Origin: Solen grandis
Lineage: Eukaryota; Mollusca; Bivalvia; Adapedonta; Solenidae
DNA length: 64,000 bases
Reading direction: 5' to 3'
Assembly (NCBI GenBank): GCA_021229015.1
Contig: CM037787.1
Location: 35,043,874 to 35,107,873, forward strand
The position numbers were made by a program, and so were the translations under genes. The notes beneath the pieces were generated by a model. That model was given only the letters and a program-made list of their open reading frames with translations, was not told the DNA's origin and did not search any database. Below, in pieces: positions 36,800 to 46,624 of this stretch. How positions within the stretch are numbered: position 1 is the first letter of the stretch; every line of letters starts with the position of its first letter.

Positions 36800-37030
36800 T
36801 TTGTACCCCCTCATCGACAGATCGGGGCCGGGGGAGGCATATTGCTTTTGGTCTGTCTGTATGTCACAAAACGTTAACCTTGACCATAACTCGGAAGTCC
36901 TTCCACCTAAAGCTTCCCAACTTCACAGGTGTATGCACCTTGATGAACGCTACCCGTCAGATGACCTTGACCTTCAAATGATTTTGACCCCCAAGGTCTA
37001 AGCCCCCCCCCCCCTCCACTCGCCCCGCGG
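36800..37030 (+). repeat. Probable dispersed repeat fragment with GTCTGTCTGTATGTCAC block
   Basis: It begins in GGGGCCGGGGGAGGCATATTG and continues with GGTCTGTCTGTATGTCAC and CCTTGACCATAACTCGG. It then has TGACCTTGACCTTCAAATGA and ends in a 12-C run (37003-37014). G-rich starts followed by GTCTGTCTG and TTGACCTTGACC blocks are familiar from dispersed repeats in marine invertebrate genomes. The element class is not clear. Two overlapping open frames across it are shadows. Confidence 0.45.
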
Positions 37031-37272
37031 GGACATGTCGTTCATTCGAACGTACCGATTGGTTTTCTTCTAAAATACAAAGACTGTCAGGATTCCTCAT
37101 TCTTTGATCTCAGGATTTGTAAATGATTGGCTAATTATCATAAAATAAATTTCTTATAAATTCAGGAGGACTACTAAGAAACAGGCAAGAAACTATGACG
37201 TATGACGTTGCCTATGACGTTTCCCGTCTTCGTTCAAGATATGGTTCAAAGTACACTGAATAATAAAGGATT

Positions 37273-37372
37273 NNNNNNNNNNNNNNNNNNNNNNNNNNNN
37301 NNNNNNNNNNNNNNNNNNNNNNNNNNNNNNNNNNNNNNNNNNNNNNNNNNNNNNNNNNNNNNNNNNNNNNNN
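37273..37372. other. Assembly gap of exactly 100 N
   Basis: A run of 100 N, the usual placeholder for a scaffold join of unknown length. Open frames translated across it are meaningless. Confidence 0.99.
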
Positions 37373-37419
37373 CGGTTTGTGGGTTAATTTGCAGCGTAAA
37401 AGCAATATAAGTAGTAGTG

Positions 37420-37606
37420 CCAGCAGTAAAGCAGTAATTATTGTTTATGTAGTACAAGAAGTAGTAGCAGAAATTATGTGGAAGTTATTGTTGTTTAAGT
37501 AGTAGTAGTTGTTGTTGTAGTTATAATAGTAGAAGTTGTTGTTGAAGTTGTAGTAGTACTAGTTGTAGTAGTAGTAGTAGTAATTTTTGTTTAAGGTTTT
37601 AGCAGT
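37420..37606 (+). repeat. Compound (GTA)n/(GTT)n microsatellite
   Basis: Interrupted runs of GTA and GTT trinucleotides with AAG interspersions, beginning about 50 bases after the N gap. This kind of repeat may explain why the assembly broke here. Confidence 0.8.
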
Positions 37607-37699
37607 AATGGGGTAATAGGGGATGGGGAGGAAGTCTTAGTAGAGGAGATTGTAGTGGATGGGAAGAAGAAAGACAACAGAAGAGGTGGAATCGGCAGG

Positions 37700-37878
37700 T
37701 TTACAATATACGTCCTTTAAAACTTGTTCTGCCTTGCTTGGCGCTCAGCATGTAAGGGTTGTTGCAGGAATGGTTGGCCCGGTGTCAGGATAATGTGACT
37801 GGGAGTGGCACCATGTCACATGTCTTCGGCGGGATACAGCAGAGCATTTTATTTGCATCAATTAGTCGGAGAGACGTT
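37700..37878 (+). mobile_element. SINE-like tail, second family
   Basis: The segment carries TTGTTCTGCCTTGCTTGGCG, CTCAGCATGTAAGGG, TGGTTGGCCCGGTGTCAGG and TGTCACATGTCTTCGGCGGG. The same order in worn form appears at about 43375-43450 downstream of a tRNA-like head. This copy lacks a visible tRNA head, so it is 5'-truncated or the head was lost. Confidence 0.5.
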
Positions 37879-37902
37879 AAATTCAATTAATAATTATATA
37901 TA

Positions 37903-38079
37903 CGGTCAAACCTGTCTTAAGCGGTCAGTTAAGGGAACAAGGGAAAGTGATCGCTGAACAGAGGCGGCCGCTAAATGAAGGCCAAACATATAAAATGATA
38001 TAGTTTGGTAATAATAAAACTGACCGCCAAATGCAGGTTGACCGCTTAATACAGATGGCCGCTAATACAGGTTCAACTG
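37903..38079. mobile_element. TA-flanked MITE with pogo-like inverted ends
   Basis: A 177-bp element with a TA dinucleotide on both sides. The left end begins CGGTCAAACCTGTCTTAAGC; the right end, reverse-complemented, begins CAGTTGAACCTGTATTAGCG. Further inside, GCGGTCAG and TAAGCGGTCAACC repeat the same words. Ends of the form CAGT..AACCT with TA target sites fit non-autonomous Tc1/mariner-superfamily (pogo-like) elements. There is no coding capacity. Confidence 0.75.
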
Positions 38080-38116
38080 TAATTGTGGTGTTGGGTTCTA
38101 CTGGGCCATAAAAGTC

Positions 38117-38132
38117 GCCATAGATCTATGGC
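38117..38132. repeat. 16-bp perfect palindrome
   Basis: GCCATAGATCTATGGC is self-complementary. It lies between the MITE and a tRNA-like relic. No known factor site was recognised; it could be part of a worn element. Confidence 0.5.
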
Positions 38133-38284
38133 CAATCAGAAGCTTTGAAAATTCAAATTAATCAGTGATTTATCTCAGTAGAATACTTTAAATTCAATTT
38201 AGGTTGACTTCTGAGTCAGTTAGAATCTATTAGCTATTTCTCCATACAACACAAACTTAATAGATTCTACCCTATCCACCAACG

Positions 38285-38352
38285 ATTCTGGTGGGGATCG
38301 AGCTCGCAACTCGAAGTCAATTTACATTGTCACTGGACGACGCCACCCCTCT
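38285..38352 (-). mobile_element. tRNA-like SINE head relic, minus strand
   Basis: On the minus strand a head-like segment GGTGGCGTCGTCCAGTGAC is followed about 30 bases later by CGAGCTCGATCCCCACC, resembling A and B boxes with the right spacing and order. No matching body was recognised. The length is too short and the boxes too worn for a functional tRNA gene. Confidence 0.35.
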
Positions 38353-39035
38353 TGTCCAAGATAACTTTAATTCTCCGTTTCGGTGTTACATTAAATATGT
38401 TACATCCGCCTTTCTCCCTTTGTGCAGTGTGTATGACTGATATTTACTGTAACTGTGCAGGACCGTGTGCATTTTTTTTTTTTTTTTCGTTTTTACGACA
38501 TTCCGTGTGTCAGCTGATAACATTTTGTAGAAAGCTTGACTATGTTTATTATAATGGTCTTTTAAATACCTAGGTTAGAGTCATGGTAGACTACATCCTT
38601 ATGCATGCCAAGTTATAAATTATAAATGAAAAATAAGCGAATGAAGGAATAAATAGATGAGTTAGCAATGTGGCATGTACTTACCTATTTTGTTGGGATA
38701 GTTTAACTGGTCTAGTTGTTTTGCGATCAGATATAAGATGTCGAATGTCGAAACTCTACGCGCAAAGCAAATCAAGGTTATGTGATAAAAGGTATTGGTC
38801 TAAAGAAGCAACCAAAAGAAACACATGTATAAAACACAAATTATGATAAAAATGTGATAAACAAAACCGTTCACATGCTGTCAAGTGGTAGAGTATTTTG
38901 CATTTCCCGCCATAGCTTTAGTCTGTGGATGAGGAATTGGGATGAACCGTTTGAAAATTAATTTCGTGAAAATTGATCTGTTTAATATGCCGGAATTTCA
39001 AAACTTCACAATTGAATAAATTGATGAGGTATTAG
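38353..39035. other. AT-rich non-coding stretch
   Basis: No gene seen. A T run lies at about 38471-38487. Confidence 0.45.
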
Positions 39036-39039
39036 AATG

Positions 39040-39165
39040 ACCGGTGCGGACATGTCGAAATGACCGTTCTCACGGTGTCCCCTCTCCGACCAGGGTCTTG
39101 ATCCTTGATCACTGACCACGCTGACCAGACACCTGGGGTCAGTCCTCGTGAACTATGGGAAATAC
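39040..39165. promoter_or_regulatory. TGACC/GGTCA-rich candidate regulatory segment
   Basis: A short GC-rich segment with many TGACC and GGTCA half-sites (ATGACCGG, CTGACCACGCTGACCAG, GGGGTCAG). The word content recalls the segments at 50.1 and 55.9 kb, although no perfect DR1 was found here. It may be a related regulatory module. Confidence 0.25.
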
Positions 39166-39589
39166 AAGCCTAAATTAATCATGGTAATAAACTGAAAAGG
39201 GTCAATGTTGCAACTTGGCTTCTTGGACAATCGCCATGTTGGGGCAAGACCATCCTTCAATAGAACGGTATCTTGTTTCAGAAAGATCAAAAGACCATAA
39301 AAGTGTTAGTTGGATCATGCTTTATCACTCATAAAATGTAAAGTTCTTGACCCTGAAGGTCTTAGAGAAATATTTAATTATTGACGGTATTAATTTACAT
39401 GTTAACATCCGGTTTTATGTCAAGGAAGAAGATAACACTGCTAGTCACAGAAGGAATACAGTGTTAAATAATTGATAGTATGATAAGAAAATTGCATGGT
39501 ATTGAAATCAAGTATCAAATATCATTAAGAATTTCAGAAAATAAAAAGCAAATATATTTGTAATTGTAAATATTGTCTTAAATACTTAA

Positions 39590-39823
39590 CCTTTTCCCTC
39601 ATAGAGGATACCATGAAAAGACCTATGCGAACAGCATAAAACCAGATCAGCCTGCGAGTAACTCGCAGGCTGATCAGGTTTTATGCTGTTCGCTGCTCCT
39701 CAGTGGTCTGGAAATGAGGATTTTATAATTAAATTTGGTAAGGTTTAACTGTGGTTTTCTGCAGATCAGGCTTTATGTGGTACCTTTTGAGTGCGTCAGA
39801 ATGAGTCTATATGAGGGAAAGGG
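39590..39823. mobile_element. TTAA-flanked MITE with central palindrome
   Basis: A 234-bp element flanked by TTAA at 39586-39589 and 39824-39827. The left end CCTTTTCCCTCATAG and the complement of the right end, CCCTTTCCCTCATATAG, form the inverted repeats. TTAA targets and CCY-type ends are typical of piggyBac-like elements. There is no open frame, so it is non-autonomous. A 67-nt near-perfect palindrome occupies 39627-39693. A probable worn relative lies at 21.9 kb. Confidence 0.8.
39627..39693. repeat. 67-nt near-perfect palindrome (hairpin)
   Basis: Two 33-base arms (39627-39659 and 39661-39693) surround a single central base. They are reverse complements with one mismatch (CAGATCAG against CTGATCAG). 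If transcribed, it would fold into a long hairpin with essentially no loop. Confidence 0.95.
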
Positions 39824-39829
39824 TTAAGA

Positions 39830-42425
39830 AATCTTATTAAAGATAGATTAATATTTATATCAAATATGTTTCAGAGAAGACCTATTCGATTCTTAATATT
39901 CAATAAAAAGTAACAAAAGTAATTTATTGGATTATTTACCTATTTATTTCTTATATTATTTACATACAATATGCAACATAAATAACTGTATCAACGTACA
40001 TATACATATATATTGTCTACATATATCTATATAGTTGGTATCCATACAAGAATACCTTTCAATGAAAAAAATATTCATATTCACATCAATATATACACAT
40101 GTCTGCATTCATTCATCCATTCATTTATTTATTATTTTATTCCTTTATTAATTCATCCCCCATTCGTTTATTTATTCCTTTTTCTATACACCTGTCCGCA
40201 AAAGCATGATGTTCTGCATTAATGCCAATCAATTATACCACATTAAAATACGAGTTAACTTCACCTATATCATAACCATCGCTAAATATTTCAATAAGCA
40301 CTGTATTTAGCCATAAATTCGATTGAAATACACGCCACAGCGAGAGAACATTAAACTTGCAATAACTTCATTGGTAAATATCGTGTAAGTATTTTGCGAT
40401 CCTAACTGCATCGCAGAAGCCGGGCTGCAACGAGAAACAAAGACAAAATGACAAACGTTTTGACAGACATATATTAATGACCATAACGGTATGTATTGTA
40501 TGTGTTTTATCGGTCTTAAGATTGTTGAGTTCAAAGGTGGTGCATGTGAGAGCATTTAATAATGCTAGGCCTAGATTTGATAAATCACCGAGTGTATGAT
40601 ACACCTAATCTCGGGTCTAATTCTCAAGGCAAGAGTGTAAAGGATGTCGCATATTTAATAATCCTAATTTTGACACCAGAGGCAAAATGAATACCTGCAC
40701 TGTGATAATAAACCACCTAAATGGCATTTGCAAAGATCACAATGCTCGTTATTCTTACAGGAGATGTATATCATTACTTATTCATAACTATTTTTCATTC
40801 CTTTTCACATGCCATTTTGTATTTTTGACTCTTTTGACGTTACGAAACATTTACGCTTTATAAAGGAATCAAAAGAAAAATAAACCTGCACACTTTTATT
40901 TCTTTATTTTCCCTATGTATGTTCAAGTTGAAAGAAATACATAATTCACCCGTTTTAGGTCATTGATAATTTGCAAACGGTTTTATGCTTATTTCCAAAA
41001 TTCATATATCAAAAGACAGGACTTTACCGTTGCCTGTACAAGTGAACATAAAAAGTGCAATTAATGTTTCTCGCCTATTACATTTCTGCATATTAATGCA
41101 ATATGTTTTTGATGTATTTCTTTTCTTCTACTGATCATTACGTTAAAAGGGAAAAGTTCGCCGGCTCTTGAATTTAAATGTCTATTTCCTTAACTGACAA
41201 CGGTGTATTGACAAACGCTCGGGTAGAATTATATCATTCTGTAGATATATATTTATGACTTTCAATCTTTGGTGCTAATGCATTTTTGCTTTTGTTCAAC
41301 AGCTAGGCAAACACTAAATTACCCTTTTCCACCTGTAGTGCAAGGAAATCACTCCCTTATAAAAGTTGTTAAAAATATATCATTCAAAATACTTGACTCA
41401 CCATTAACCGTGCCTGTATGAGTTGAACAAATAAATCAAGGTCTATAGAATATTTACAAGTCAATTATTCCTAGCTTATTTATAAATACCAGGTCAAAAA
41501 TGCTATTAAATGCAGTCACGTTAAATATTATATAAAAAGGGGTATTAAAATGTAATTAAAATATGGATGTTGTCTTCATTGAAGTCAGTGAAATCGATAA
41601 TAATTTTGCATATAGGGTAATTCTTTATAGCTATTCTAACCAAATAAATTCATGCATTGTTCTAAATAAACTATTGGTAACTTCTATATATCAGTTGATT
41701 TTTCAACAATATACGACAATGGATCTTTTAAAACAGTCGCATAATAATAAAAGCGCAAACTGATATCGGGTGTTTACGAAATAATAATTGCCCCAAAATG
41801 CAGAAGTGTATGTACATTTTTATATCTGATATATTTTACAGAAATCAGGATATATTTTCTATATAATGAGGTTAGGCAAAAATTAAACTATATAATTTTG
41901 AAAGAGGGTTCAGCTGTGTATGGATTTAGTTAAAAACTATGTTAATCTTTAAACAAGGCCTTTACACTACCTCAAGTTGTCCCAAAAACACAAGGGTATG
42001 GAGAAATTAAGATTCGTAAAATAAAAGATATATATTCACAATACCGGAAAAAATATAGTGATACTGAGCAAAAACTGTATTTTTTGTAAATATGTTATAT
42101 AAAGAGTGACGTTTACTTTATTTAACACTTACAATATATGTATTTGTCAAATCTAATTTCGTTTGAATTAATTCAATATACCAGGTTGCCACTTCCTTGA
42201 AAGCTATACCACAAATTATGCGAGGAATGTTTCAAGAGTTCCGTAGTCGGTGGTAATATGCATAGCCCGTTACATCAAATGTTGCATTATGAAATAGTTT
42301 TGTTTGCTAATGTGCTATATATCTTATCTAAGGTGTAAGCGAAATAACATTAGATCTATTATCTGAATGAAGAATTGTTTTAGGACAGTCAGCTTTTCAT
42401 TTGACTTTCATGCTGGTGATGTTCT
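39830..42425. other. AT-rich non-coding stretch
   Basis: No gene recognised. An interrupted ATTC/ATTT microsatellite lies at about 40108-40180. The remaining open frames are AT-rich chance frames. Confidence 0.45.
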
Positions 42426-42429
42426 GTTG

Positions 42430-42500
42430 GAGACGAGCCTCGCTGCGACAGTGTTACAGTCTCTTAACGACGTCCAGCTAATGTCATATATATGTACAAC
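42430..42500 (-). mobile_element. Worn 3' fragment of the SINE family, minus strand
   Basis: CGCTGCGACAGTGTTACAGTC followed by CGACGTCCAGCTAATGTC matches the reversed 3' block of the young SINE (CGCTGCGATAGTATTTCAATC, then CGACGTCCAGCTAATTAC). It lies about 40 bases upstream of, and opposite in direction to, the young copy at 42537. Confidence 0.55.
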
Positions 42501-42536
42501 CAAACAAGCGTCATCACGTCGTATCCCTTTATTCTT

Positions 42537-42799
42537 GGGGCCGCCGTGGGCGAGCGGTTACAGTCGTGGACTACAAATCTCTCAGCCCCTCACCGCTGTG
42601 GGTTCGAATCCCAGTAGGGACTTCGGATTTTTCATGTGAGGAAGCCTTCCAGCTGGCTTGCGGTAGGTCGGTGGTTCTACCCGGGTACCTCTGTGTACTC
42701 GGGGTCTTCCCCCACCTGTAATTAGCTGGACGTCGCAATATGATTGAAATACTATCGCAGCGACGGTAAACCCCAATACAACCAACCAACCAACCAACG
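42537..42799 (+). mobile_element. Young tRNA-derived SINE, full length
   Basis: Same family as the element at 33213. The A box is TGGGCGAGCGG (42547-42557), with one change from the canonical form seen in the sister copy. The B box GGTTCGAATCC (42601-42611) is perfect. The tail is (ACCA)n rather than (CAA)n. A perfect 10-bp target duplication CTTTATTCTT flanks it at 42527-42536 and 42800-42809. The A-box change might weaken transcription. Antisense frames across it mirror those of the sister copy and are not genes. Confidence 0.93.
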
Positions 42800-42809
42800 C
42801 TTTATTCTT

Positions 42810-43250
42810 TCACAGGCTTTCTCATCAGTATTTAAATTTTAAGAAAATGGCTTGCGTGACATCTCTCTTGCTCAGTAAATAAAATATATATGGGTAACAT
42901 AATGGAGACATATTTTAAAACAAAAGTAGATCACTAGACGCGTAGAAACTAATTTGATCAAAATATTTTTTTAGTAATTTTGCTAATCCGTTTATATGTT
43001 TAATGTAGTACATATCGCTTTAATTTGTAAAAAGAAATTATATAAAAATAATTTACAAATTACATCAAACATAGTAATTTGGAATCTCATTTTCATACCA
43101 AAATTATTTTCCTATTCAAGTATAGCCTTAAACTGTGTGTTAATTGTAAAACTCAATCGATTTTAAATTTTGACTTGATGTGAGTTTGCAGCATTGATCT
43201 TCTAAGTTGAAAACATAAATGCAAGAAATCAGGATTGCATCATGAGGGTC
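42810..43250. other. AT-rich non-coding stretch
   Basis: No gene seen. Imperfect inverted words (TAATTTGTAAAAAG, CTTTTTACAAATTA-like) occur around 43020-43075. Confidence 0.4.
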
Positions 43251-43256
43251 AAACCA

Positions 43257-43480
43257 AATTTATATCGGTCCCGGATCGGAGGGATGGAGATGGGGGGTGG
43301 GGGGTTGAGTCTTCCGCCCTATAACCTAAAAGTCGAGGATCGATCCGCATTCTAGATACGCTTGTATAAACCAAGTCGTTATCTTCCTTTGCGCTTAGCA
43401 TATAAATATAGATTCAATATTGGCTTGACCAATGTAAAATATTGATTGTGTTAACATGCCAAATGACTGCCGAGTGAGCA
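43257..43480 (+). mobile_element. Worn SINE of the second family
   Basis: A tRNA-like head region ends in a B-box-like GTCGAGGATCGATCCGC. It is followed by ACCAAGTCGTTATCTTCC, TTTGCGCTTAGCATATAA and TTGGCTTGACCAATGT. These parallel the TTGTTCTGCCTTGCTTGGCG, CTCAGCATGTAAGGG and TTGGCCCGGTGTCAGG words at 37.7 kb. Divergence is high. A G-rich run precedes the head. Confidence 0.4.
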
Positions 43481-43569
43481 CAGTTGGGCAATACTGCCTG
43501 TTATGTGAACCAGAATTACTTCTGTTGGACGTTCAATCAAATTGGACAAATAAAAAAATGTCAATTTGA

Positions 43570-43625
43570 TACTGTTTGTTTTTTGTTTTGTTTTTTGTTG
43601 TTGTTTTTTTACTTTTTTTTTTTAG
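43570..43625 (+). repeat. T-rich (GTTTT/GTT)n tract
   Basis: A low-complexity tract of TTTTG and TTG units ending in a T run. It could be the tail of a minus-strand retroposon such as the worn SINE just downstream. Confidence 0.7.
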
Positions 43626-43639
43626 TTAATGATCGCAGC

Positions 43640-43785
43640 GAGAGAGCGAAGTCAAGCTAAATAGGTATGGACACAGATCTCTTGTTCACAAGGCGCCTAG
43701 GTTGGACCATCCAATTTGAACTCTCCCTCACGTGAAGAATCCAAGTGAACTGACCAGGTATCGAACCCACAGTGATAACGTATAA
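43640..43785 (-). mobile_element. Worn SINE copy, minus strand
   Basis: On the minus strand, CACTGTGGGTTCGATACC (B box) is followed by TTCTTCACGTGAGGGAG, paralleling TTTTTCATGTGAGGAAG of the young family. The T-rich tract at 43570-43625 sits where its tail would be. Diverged, with no clear target duplication. Confidence 0.45.
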
Positions 43786-44069
43786 CTTTTATCTCAATCC
43801 GCATTATTCCAACAAGTTCCACGGGTACAAAACCACAAATAAATAGAAACATTTGTCAGTGATACTTGCTAATTACCATGTCAATTACCGCCTCCTTTTT
43901 CTCACACCTTTCTATCGTTGACCTCGTTTAACCTTATGATGCGTTATATGTTGACCCCATAACTCACGAGCTCATACATCAAATAGTTCCCTGACACTCG
44001 TAACGATGGTGGTAAACCTTTAATGAAGCATCTACATCCCTTCCTCTGACCATATCTAACCCTATAGGT

Positions 44070-44245
44070 AAGTTGCTAAGCACGTCCGCTAAGCGGCAGA
44101 CATGTTTATTAGATTGCCAAGTGACCCATGGCAATTTCAATTGACCCCAAACAAGGCGAGGCCACGTGTTTTGGTCTACATAGCTCTGCGAAGGAAGATC
44201 GCTAATCAGGCATGAATATCTGCGAGAATTATGGGAATGGTTTCG
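44070..44245. promoter_or_regulatory. Candidate regulatory island
   Basis: A GC-richer stretch with CGTCCGCTAAGCGGCAG, GCCACGTGTTTTG (E-box) and several TAAT/ATTA cores. A strong donor-like TAG|GTAAGT lies just upstream at about 44068. No coding frame is apparent. Confidence 0.2.
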
Positions 44246-44249
44246 ACAT

Positions 44250-45525
44250 ATCTACGTGCGAATTATTATTCTGAATACATACAGACACCTTCTTGACATC
44301 CCGACGAGATTATACAATCAAATCCTACGCGAATCCTTGAAAAAAAAGTAACATCTTTGAAATATCACTCGAACATGAAAAAATATTTGAATTCATTTTT
44401 ATAGATTTATAGATACCTGAAAATATTCAACTGTGATAAAAACAAATTCCTGTTTTTCTGATATCAACTATCATTTATTTCCAATTTGAAATTAAAGATA
44501 CCTGTGAAATACAATTTATCATTTGTTTAATTTGCTTCGGTATCATACCCAACCTTAAGTATTCCAGTCATCTAGGGATTTTGTCCAGATTTTGATATGG
44601 TGATATCAGGCTCTAGACAAAGGCACATTATCCCGACATGGATCAACCAGATCTTTCGTCAGGCTGAGCAAATCCACGACCATCCGGTTTGGGGCGAGCT
44701 CCCAAGTAAACTAATCGGTCTCCATGACCGGTTAAAAAGAAATATAGCCTTATATGCGGTGATTAGGAACGACAGATGGGCAATGAAGCATAATCAATAA
44801 GTGAACAGTTCATGTATACAATTATAATGTTCATGTCTGTTACCAGCATGCATATTTTTGGTTGCAACATCATTTTCCTAGAATGTCATTTGTATAATTG
44901 GACCAAAGCATTGCTTCTTGGACACAAAGTGTCGGACACTGACAGGAAGTTGTACCAGATGCTATTCCTAAAGAGAGTAAATCGGTTTTAATTTAGGATA
45001 AAATATAATTAGAAAAGAAAACGACCTATGAACAATACATTTATTAATTTACTTTTTTTTTGGCAAACAGATTTTTTGTATTCCAAGATTTTTTTTAAAA
45101 AAAAATCAAGATGAATACACACTGCGCGTAACATTTAGTATACATACCGATTATAGTCTCTTCATGGACACAACTATGTCAGAAAAGGCAAACATATTAT
45201 ATCATCTTTATTTCTTTGCATGACGCCAACAACTTTTACAAGACAAGTAGTCGACACAGCGTTTTCTTGCTTTGCAATTACCAGTATTGAAATTATACTT
45301 TCAAAAATGCTTCCAGCTTACAAAAAATGCATGTCATTTTCGTTTGTAAAGTATTTCTCACTAATACCACCATACAGTGTCGAAAGAACTTAGGTAAATA
45401 TGACATGTCGCTGTAAAATCCCTTTCGAGTTTTAGAACTTTTATAGAATTTAATTAACAAGTCTATTTTGATTCTTTAATATGAATCATTTTAAAGTTAA
45501 AACGTTCTGACGTACATTATGGTTA
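44250..45525. other. Mostly AT-rich non-coding stretch
   Basis: A 67-codon frame at 44597-44800 has balanced composition but lacks strong flanking splice sites and any recognisable motif. Otherwise nothing was found. An 8T/9A near-palindrome lies at about 45087-45107. Confidence 0.4.
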
Positions 45526-45529
45526 CTTT

Positions 45530-45870
45530 CGTCCCATGCCGTTTTAAACGCTTCCGCTGACCGTTCTACGTTTGCCCCTGGCACATGATCTAATTCTTAT
45601 CGCGGAAGCTCACGGTCAATTTGCCCGATTACTGCATTATGTTGAATTACTACGACCGCACACCGCCCATGCTAATCTATCAACATGGTGATTATGTGGA
45701 GTAATTCGCCTTACGCCATATTATTGCTTTCATTACGCTTCTGTGGTCATTTGTGGGCAATTACATGACAATTGTAGCCACGGTTATAGCCTTCGGGTTG
45801 GGGCCGTCGCCCCTTCATCTAATGTAATTATTTAGCGAAGCCTACCGAGACTTGTGACCACGAGAAAAGC
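45530..45870. promoter_or_regulatory. Candidate enhancer: dense homeodomain-core cluster
   Basis: A GC-richer, CpG-containing island with about ten ATTA/TAAT cores between 45590 and 45765. Examples are GATTAC, GCATTATG, GAATTAC, GCTAATC, GATTATG, GTAATTC, ATATTATTGC, CATTACG and CAATTACA. The cores are spaced about 10-30 bases apart inside otherwise complex sequence. There is no long open frame. This is the profile of a developmental enhancer or conserved non-coding element. Confidence 0.35.
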
Positions 45871-46341
45871 GGCTATCTAGTATAACGGGGCAGGTTTCCA
45901 TTAAACATTTGATAATATGGAAATATATATTTTTGGAAAGAAAGGTTGTGTTTTATTTAAGAACTTAATACACGTGTATCTAAATAGGTGTTCAGGTTCC
46001 TTAGCAACAAATGGCATGTCCCGATGACGGTTGTTTCTAAGTTCCGTTGCTTAACGCTGATCGTTATAAGAGAATTCCTGAACTTTTAGACTCTCTAATC
46101 TATTAAATTGTATGTGCTATTTTTTATAATTATTTTAAGATATATTAAATGATCTATAAATTATTGTTAAAATAAAGTTGCGTTATCTATACTTGATTAA
46201 TATCAAATTGGTAATGATTCTGTGACTGCAATATCTCAAGGCCCTTTAGTAAGACAGCAACATTTTTTATCAGATTCAATGAAAATGTAAAAGTTATTCA
46301 ACAAAATATGTCCAAATTATATTAAATTCAATATAAATCTT

Positions 46342-46620
46342 TCACAATTTTCTCACTTTTCTTGTGTCTTCATTTACATCTGTGTCGTTTTCATAAACAA
46401 ATAAGTTAAGATGATCAATCAAACAATCGCATATATCGGATGCACACTTCCGTTGGCATTGTTTACAGTGGCATATTTCTGCTGACTTTTGGATTTTACA
46501 GAAGCATACGCTTCTTGACAAATAGGCTACAAAACACAACGACTCGTTAACATTTACAGGCCTCGTCAACTGCACAATGAATTTATATCTTTGAGAGTAT
46601 GTTCTGCCAGAAAACGCCAT
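46342..46620 (-). CDS. Unassigned 92-codon cysteine-rich open frame
   Basis: Read from ATG at 46620 on the minus strand, with G at +4, for 92 codons to TGA. Residues about 38-70 hold eight cysteines in a C-x-C, C-x-C-xx-C-xxx-C, C-x-C arrangement. The C-terminal end is acidic, then basic. There is no signal peptide, so a secreted defensin-like peptide is unlikely. The clustered C-x-C pairs suggest a small metal-binding protein, but I recognise no family, and real metallothioneins have many more cysteines. Composition is balanced for such AT-rich DNA. Neighbouring DNA is non-coding. It could be a genuine small gene, part of an exon, or chance. Confidence 0.22.
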   Translation of the reverse strand: MAFSGRTYSQRYKFIVQLTRPVNVNESLCFVAYLSRSVCFCKIQKSAEICHCKQCQRKCASDICDCLIDHLNLFVYENDTDVNEDTRKVRKL

Positions 46621-46624
46621 CAAA

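Noticed and set aside
37193..37457. Open frames across the N gap
   Set aside because: Nearly half of each translation is undetermined, so openness is meaningless.
44597..44800. 67-codon plus-strand frame with balanced composition
   Set aside because: No recognisable motif and only weak flanking splice words; length within chance expectation.
45087..45107. T8/A9 near-palindrome
   Set aside because: Adjacent T and A runs are common in AT-rich DNA; no terminal repeats or target duplication.
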